DNA of 64,000 nt from Adiantum capillus-veneris (taxonomy: Eukaryota; Streptophyta; Polypodiopsida; Polypodiales; Pteridaceae), in the NCBI GenBank assembly GCA_014529385.2, contig CM043944.1:87695884-87759883 (forward strand), in the 5' to 3' direction. Each line of letters opens with the position of its first letter. Position 1 is the stretch's first letter. The notes beneath the pieces were generated by a model. The model was given only the letters and a program-made list of their open reading frames with translations. It was not told the DNA's origin and did not search any database. Below are positions 57,720 to 64,000 of this stretch, piece by piece. The translations under genes were made by a program, and so were the position numbers.

Positions 57720-58440
57720 ATCTACAAGCCATTTGTGGTTGTAAATGTATCAAGCGATGTTTGTTTTCTACCTACAAGTAGTCATTAGAATCGTGGCGAC
57801 CTAAGCTACACATATGTACTCATTGATTTCAGTTTTGGGCACTTTCAAAATTTTACTCTGTCTACATACGTGTTTTCTGCAGATGGGTTTGGAGTGAGGA
57901 TTTTGAGTGTAAAGGCTTTGGGATAGGTGTATCCTAGTGAGGGGATGGTGTTGCTTAAGTTTCATATGATTCTAGTACAATTTGGTGTGTATGTGGGTTG
58001 GGTGGTGTAGTTGAGAGCAGTGAGATTCTCGATTTTGGTTTAGTTGGCCTTCCAGAGTGTTGTATGTGTGGAATGGTCTCAGCCTGACAAGCTATAGAGA
58101 TTTGCCTCCGTTCACCTATTGTGTCATTTGTGCACTCGATTGACATTATGTTGATCTAGGTAGTGTTGCATGCAATTTATAGATGGCCATCCTTGCACAC
58201 ACAATTTCAAAAAAAGAGCTCTCTCTCTCTCTTAACGCGCTCACCTCTCCCACTGTCGTTTCGCGTGCTAGGGCTACGCCTGTCTCTCACTTTGTGTTTT
58301 CCGCCTTGAGCGCCGCAGAGCCACGGCTCTCTCCCCCTTTTTTGGCATCCGTTGCGCGTCTCCAAGCCGTCACCCCCTCGATTCGTGTGCCGGCCCGCAT
58401 TTGCCCGTGATCACCGTCGACGGCCACGCTCACGCTGCTA
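57720..58440. other. No gene seen
   Basis: Mixed-composition sequence without recognised coding or structural features. Confidence 0.5.
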
Positions 58441-58444
58441 GTAT

Positions 58445-59060
58445 TGACCTTTCTTTCATTTCATTTAGTATTTTTAAAAAAAGGTTTCAATTTCCCTGTT
58501 AGTTTCACCTTTACATTTCATTCTATTCCATTTCATCTCCACAATGTTTCATTTCACTTCATTTCATCCCACCTCGCCTCAATTCATTACATTCATTTTC
58601 ATTTCATTATATGTAGCTTTATCTCATTTCATTTTATTTAAATTTCATTAAAGTCTCATTCCATTTAATTGAAGTTTTATTTTATTTTCATTTGAATTTC
58701 AAATTGCATTTTTTAAAAAAAAAAAGAGAAAGAAAAACAAAACAAAAAATCTCAAAAAAACATAAATACACAAGGAGAAAAAGACCCCAAATATTAAAAA
58801 AAAGAGGAATAAAAAACTAAAAAAATTCAGACAATTCACAATTCACAAAAAAAGAGAAACTCAAATTATTTAAAAGAAATTACCAAAAAAAAGAGAAAAA
58901 AATCTAAAAAAATAGAAAAAAAAGACTCAAAAACATTGAAAAAAATCACAAAAAATTCTTTGAAAAAATCAAGAAATCATTTAAAAAATTCAAATAAAAA
59001 TCATAAAATCCTCAAAAGAATCACGAAAACACCAAAAAGAAAGAAAAACTTGTAAAATCC
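58445..59060. repeat. Degenerate CATTT-rich then A-rich low-complexity DNA
   Basis: 58,445-58,690 is built of TTTCATTTCATTT-like pentanucleotides; 58,690-59,060 is A-rich with repeated CAAAAAAATC-like words. The two look like complementary-composition arms (T-rich then A-rich). Confidence 0.75.
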
Positions 59061-60179
59061 AAAAAAACTGCATTTGATTTTCGTATATCTTCTTTTGAGA
59101 TTTTTACCTTTTAGTTTTTGTTTTATTCATTTCTTTTTTATTTTGCAATTGTTTGTTGATTTTCTTTGTGGAATATTTTTATTTATTACAAAAAAAACTC
59201 AAAAATCCAAACTCTTCCCCGAATCTTCTCCTTGCATCACACACATATCCTACACCCCGTACACGCCGTGTTCACACGCATTCACACACGATTAGGCACA
59301 TTTAGAGTAGGTACGCTCAGAGTTGATTTTTGTCAGATTTTGTCCGATTACGCCAGAATTGACCGGACTTGAGCTAGATTGCATGCATAGACCCTGTTCG
59401 TACACGTATTTTGATTTTGGTCTACATCCGCCCAATTCACGAGCTTCAGAGCCTATTCACGCGCTTTTTTTCATTTTGGATCAATTTGATTGCAGATTTC
59501 ACAATAGATCACATTTGACCCTGATTTGCGATAGAGATTAGTTTGTGGCCTTGATACTAACCAGATTATGCTAGTTAGAGCGCATTCACATGCAAGATTT
59601 TGATATAGCTTGTTTTTAACCATCAGTCACACGCTTGCACACAATTAGTGCTTGATTAGATTCATTGATTGATTTTTGACCTCGACCTGGGCCGAGAGAT
59701 GATTTTTAGAGCTTGTTTACACAATGACCCTAGATTAGTGGTTGGATAGCCTCTAATTGCTAGGCTACGACCCTAGCTAGTGCATGTGCTTATTGACACC
59801 GGATTTGACCTAGTTTGCTAGATTTGGCGATCATGGATCCAGAGGCCTTGCTTGACAGGTTATTGTGGACCTATGGCGAGATAGAAAGATTGCATATATA
59901 TATATATAGATGTAGATATACAGAGGAGGTATATCTAGCGTCTTCCCCACAGACCGTCAGACACCTAGTTTCCAAGTGCTAAGAGCCCTCGCACACCCGA
60001 CCTTGTCACATCACATTTTTGATAGTTTTGGTACATCATATAGACCTATAATTGAGGATACAAATAGTGGGCAATTGAGCATATAGTAGACCCAATGACT
60101 ATATCCTCTACATGGTTGACAGGACTTTGAACACCTCGAGGATTCACATCATCCAGACCATCGAGCAGACAAACATTTG

Positions 60180-61300
60180 TTGAGATCATGGCAGAGGCGA
60201 GGGTAGATATAGATCACGTGATCCAAATACTTACTAGTGCACAACTAGAGCTACCAGGTACATTGAAAGCCATATCACACTCCTTGGCTACTATTAGTAC
60301 ACATGCTATAGAGGCTGTAGATACCACACCACAGATTGTGAGCACAATAGACACAGAGTTTGCTGAATTGCATGCATTGGATGTACTACCGAGACATAGA
60401 TTACCACCCAAAGACACCATGCAAGCACCACCTTGAGCATAGAGTTACCACAACAAGCAGAGAGCACCATATTGAGCTTGTGCTACATTTTTTAGGCTAT
60501 ATAGGATTCATGCCTTGGTTTATGGACCTTGATGGACATTCTTACACCAGAGGCACCTTCTCGGATGACATTGACCCTTTGATATGGCAGGTAGTCAGAG
60601 TTCTGTGACGCCACCTTAGTTTGAATGAGTTCTTCACTGATGAGATCAGGGCCACATACATGTCCTTGCCGATTATCCCTTACAATGTCGTAGATAGAGC
60701 ACATCTTGATGATTGTTTGGACACCCACGTACATCCTAGGATAGTTTAGTTATGTAGACTGGAGCACACATTGACTTATGTTGATGATTGTGGACATAGA
60801 TATCGATAAGAGCAGGTCCTTAAGATAAGATTTATAGGGAAACATATGGTACCCAATATTCCTTGATGATTGGTTTGCCCTATTCTCCACAACATGGCTA
60901 GGATCCTATAGTGATGCCCACACAGAGTCCACAAACACCTTCTAGACAGACTTCCCCTATGAAGTCACCTCCCAAATCTCCGTCACATAGACATATTTTA
61001 CCTTAGATCACAATTGATCAGTTGAGGTCTAGAGTGATTGAGATGAAGGAGACAAATGCCCAAATTGAAGATAGGATGAGTACAATAGAGAGCACTGTCG
61101 TAGAGCCACCTAGACTGACTATTCCAGATGTTGCTACTTGTCCTACAAAGGAGGTACAGCCTAGTGAGATTGCTCCTATGCTAGAGACGAGACTTGAGCT
61201 AGTAGATATGGATAGCGTGTTAGATTCTACACTTATTGATCATTCCAGTACACCTATCATAGAGGTAGGTGTACCAGCGGAGGCTAATTGTTGATGCCCA
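60180..61300 (+). pseudogene. Unrecognised decayed coding region
   Basis: Protein-like pieces in changing frames: MAEARVDIDHVIQILTSAQL (60,188), HFLGYIGFMPWFMDLDGHSY then DDIDPLIWQVVRVL (about 60,490-60,605), LNEFFTDEIRATYMSLPIIP (about 60,620), and a short coiled coil SRVIEMKETNAQIEDRMSTI (61,022-61,294). Stops separate them. The pattern suggests a mobile-element protein, but I recognise no family. It ends ~320 bp before a copia LTR. Confidence 0.4.
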
Positions 61301-61621
61301 TGACCAAGAGAGAAATGACATTATGAGTGAGCCATTAGAGATCGAGATATGATTGAGACAGAGGGTGCCATTGAGATAGATGATCATGGGCATTCACGAT
61401 CAGATTCAACAAATATTGAGAAGTTAGATTTCCCATACAAAACAAGTACATATGAGGTACTTATAGACCATGACGATCACCACCCCCTAGAGTAGAGGTC
61501 ACACACAAGGATTTTGAGACCAATTTTCCTAGAATGAATCCTACCACGACACTTGAGACACCCCGAGATTAGGTAGAGACTATCTTAGAGGATGTTTATG
61601 AGAGTAGCACTACCTATGCAT

Positions 61622-61809
61622 TGTTGGGATATAGGCGTCTGTGCCTTGCCCGGCCGCCCAGAGTCTGGGCGCCCACTGACTTGTATACCTTATACATAGC
61701 ATAAGTGTATAGGGGGCTGCTCACTCTTTGAGTCTCCCCACCCACATCGTGTGTCTGTCTCCTTGTCTCTCTCTCACTCTCCGTCTCTGGTGCTCCCCGA
61801 TCCCCTTCA
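61622..61809 (+). repeat. 5' LTR of copia element
   Basis: 188 bp, starting TGTTGGGATATAGG and ending CCCCTTCA, with TGTTGG..CA ends typical of copia; followed two bases later by the PBS. The second LTR is not in the window, so the limits rest on terminal motifs. Confidence 0.75.
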
Positions 61810-61811
61810 AT

Positions 61812-61823
61812 TGGTATTAGAGC
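61812..61823 (+). other. Primer-binding site (initiator tRNA-Met, one mismatch)
   Basis: TGGTATTAGAGC; differs from the usual TGGTATCAGAGC by one C to T change. Confidence 0.82.
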
Positions 61824-63194
61824 GTAGGTGCGGAGGGAGCGCGTGTGTGCACAGTCACGACAACAGCCGAGAGCCAGTTTCATTCCCGAAATCGCGTCCG
61901 CGCGCGCGCACTCTCAAGAGTGCAAACAGGGTTTCGACTTCGGCATCGGAAAATTCAGCTTTCCGAGAGTGTTTCCATCAGGTGTCCTGCCATTTTACTC
62001 CCCTTTCGAAGCCATTCGAGCCATCGGAAACCTCATTCGAGCTACGGTTGAGGAGCTGCATTTTTCAGCCCTCTTTTGGCAGTTTATGCTGCGTTTTTGG
62101 GTCGAAACGGAGGTTTTTGGCATAGCTTTCATACCCGGACTCAGATACATGTGATCCAGGAGTCTACCTTGGGGTTTTGGCACGCTCCGGACGCACTCGT
62201 CATATCAAAATTTTAAAATTCTGAACGCTGAATTTTCTGCAGCAGCAGTTGTTTATTGTGTGTCGAGGATTCCACACATGGCTTGCTCTCAGATGTGAGA
62301 GTGATATTTGCTGCAAGTTTCCTCACAGGTGGGAGGATACGATGTATGCCTTATGTGGTTTGATGCTCAGGGAGACTAATGTGATTGCATTTTGAGCTCG
62401 GCAATGTATGTCTCGAGCATGTTTTTTGGCAGTCACAGGTAGAGAAGATATTTGTGTACTAGATTTGCAGGTGTTTGCAATGATGTATGCAAAGTGTGGA
62501 GATTGGTGCATGCATTTGGAGTGCGGTTTGATGCGCTTTGGTTGCTCATGGTTTTGAGCGTGCAGTCAGTTTGGTTACTGGTTTTGTGGCTGTTTTACTG
62601 ACGAAACTCTGGCAAAATTTTCCCAGGAGTTTTATGCGCATCATTTATGCGATCTAGGTAGAGATTGCGGGTTGCACTCAGCATTTGCGTGCGGTGTTCT
62701 CTGCAGGTGGGAGATTTGTGCGTGTGTATGCATCGATACCGCACATTGTGGGCTTGGTGATTAGCTCACGGGTTTGACAGGTGTACAATTATCTTGGCAC
62801 ACTCACATGAGTGAGTATTGTGATGTATGCTTGTGTGGCTACGAGCTAGGTAGCCGGATTCGAGCACTAATGGCTTGAGGGTTTTCAGCAGGTTTCAGCT
62901 ACAGGTTTACAAGTTTACAGGAAGGTTTGAGGGCTTATTTGGGTGTTGAATTTTCAGCCATTGTTTCCTCTTTGCAGGTGTCCATGTATGACTCAGTTGT
63001 AGGCTGATCTGGGACACGTTTGTGACTTGTTTATGCAGCTGTTTAAGAGCTGAATTTTGGGGCTGTTTTGGGGCTGATTTGCAGCCATATCTTACAGCCA
63101 TATTTGCAGACTTTTGTTGATGCGATTCGAGCCAGTTTAGGGCTGATTTGGTTGACATTTGCTACTCATTGTTGGTTGCTCTTTTGCGAGCATT

Positions 63195-64000
63195 ATGGCT
63201 GATTTTTCATTTGACTTCCAACGTTATGGTCTGACACAGTTTGATGGTGTAGATTTTGTTGCTTGGAAGGAACATATGCTTGTTTCATTGGCGGATTTGG
63301 AGCAAGATAAACCCTTGCGTGGTTTATCGGCGAAGCCCAATTCTATGCGTGATGATGATTGGCAGGATCTTGATGAGTTAGCCATGTCTACGATTTGTTT
63401 GCATCTAGTTGAGTCTGTTTCCTGGCAGGTCTCGAGGGAGACTACAACTCATGCTTTATGGCAGAGTTTACATGCTATGTACGCGACATCCATGTCTACA
63501 GGGAAGTCTAGTCCCACTTCTATGTCCATGGGAGAGATTGGTCCCACACGCAAGTCTCGACGGCATAGAGACTTGACATGTTGGCATTGTGGACATAGAG
63601 GGCACATTAGGCGTCGATGTTTCACGCGTTTGAGACAACGGAGGCGACAGATGCGTGATGTAAATTTGGGCATGACAGATGCTAGTGAGATCAGTACGGT
63701 GGTTACTGAGTATGCTTGTGAAGGCGATGTCACATTTACATCTAGCTTGTCTTCAGACGATCTTATGTCTACGGATTACATATCGGATTGCACATTGTCT
63801 TCACATTGGTTACTAGATTCATATGCTACTTTCCATGTCACGTCGCATCGTGAGTGGTTTAGCACGTTTTCTAATGGGAGACTTGGTTGTGTGCACATGG
63901 CTGATGGTGTTGTGTATGACATTGAGGGTGTAGGAGACGTATGTTTGTCCTTGCCCAGTGGTATGAGATTTACCCTGCGTCATGTGCGTTATGTGCCAGA
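63195..64000 (+). CDS. Copia gag-protease, 5' part, open to window end
   Basis: 268 codons open from ATG to the window edge. The N-terminal gag has FDGVDFVAWKEHMLVSLADL and SWQVSRETTTHALWQSLHAM. The nucleocapsid knuckle CWHCGHRGHIRRRC (residues 129-142) is a complete CX2CX4HX4C. Protease start WLLDSYATFHVTSHREWF has D208-S-Y where copia proteases have D-S-G, so the catalytic triplet is altered. Only ~35 residues separate LWQSLHAMY from the knuckle; copia gags normally have ~100 here, so gag appears internally deleted. The continuous frame suggests recent insertion, but the Y for G change would impair the protease. Confidence 0.85.
   Translation, partial: MADFSFDFQRYGLTQFDGVDFVAWKEHMLVSLADLEQDKPLRGLSAKPNSMRDDDWQDLDELAMSTICLHLVESVSWQVSRETTTHALWQSLHAMYATSMSTGKSSPTSMSMGEIGPTRKSRRHRDLTCWHCGHRGHIRRRCFTRLRQRRRQMRDVNLGMTDASEISTVVTEYACEGDVTFTSSLSSDDLMSTDYISDCTLSSHWLLDSYATFHVTSHREWFSTFSNGRLGCVHMADGVVYDIEGVGDVCLSLPSGMRFTLRHVRYVP

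Larger units (their letters stand above)
61622..64000 (+). mobile_element. Ty1/copia retrotransposon, 5' part (runs off window)
   Basis: 5' LTR, PBS, a long leader (61,824-63,194, no gene) and the gag-protease start, all on the plus strand. The rest, including RT and the 3' LTR, lies beyond the window end. Confidence 0.85.

Overview
This is a stretch of land-plant nuclear DNA, most likely from a seed plant. The evidence is short GT-AG introns of 67-95 bp, retrotransposon primer-binding sites matching initiator tRNA-Met, L1-type LINEs with a zf-RVT tail, a chromodomain Ty3/gypsy element, a CACTA terminus, and an exon with the plant-specific Jas motif of JAZ/TIFY repressors. There is almost no conventional host gene content. 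The window is nested mobile elements plus very many long CT/GA and GT/CA microsatellites.

The most striking content is a DNA transposon-like unit present twice in opposite orientation. The better-bounded copy (47,490-57,139, about 9.65 kb) has near-identical ~30 bp terminal inverted repeats and splits the pol region of a decayed Ty3/gypsy element (left part 46,575-47,489, right part 57,140-57,412). Its plus strand carries a four-exon gene for an ~883-residue DDE transposase-like protein. 141 bp further on is an intronless gene for a histone H3 variant: a ~198-residue tail that begins exactly like H3 (ARTKQTAR), followed by an almost complete H3 histone fold. Two unrecognised multi-exon genes on the minus strand converge on this pair. 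The second copy (3,144-6,931, minus) keeps the transposase gene with only one stop codon, and its H3 gene is cut by a CACTA-type terminus. I know of no described transposon family that carries its own H3-fold gene; this is the candidate undescribed system.

Layout: 1-884, array of direct and inverted repeats; 1,335-2,395, decayed coding fragments and microsatellites; 2,941-3,143, CACTA end; 3,144-6,931, composite copy 1; 6,945-7,640, LTR-element and LINE fragments; 7,641-27,440, mostly non-coding with microsatellites, tandem repeats, copia and LINE relics, a 62-bp-arm palindrome around a C48 tract, and three ~390-415 bp inverted-repeat elements that contain tRNA-like Pol III boxes; 27,755-36,575, a complete but inactivated chromodomain Ty3/gypsy element (minus) with a 5-bp target duplication; 36,623-37,059, a MITE; 37,445-44,451, an L1 LINE (minus) between two copies of a Jas-motif exon; 45,005-47,489, minisatellite, copia relic, gypsy relic; 47,490-57,139, composite copy 2; 57,140-61,621, gypsy relic, low-complexity DNA and an unrecognised decayed coding region; 61,622-64,000, a Ty1/copia element running off the window.

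In the composite unit the transposase would mobilise the termini. The H3-like protein, if made, would be expected to act on chromatin, either by entering nucleosomes or by presenting an H3-tail mimic. That role is inference; the gene structure, the transposase motifs and the H3 match are read directly from the sequence.
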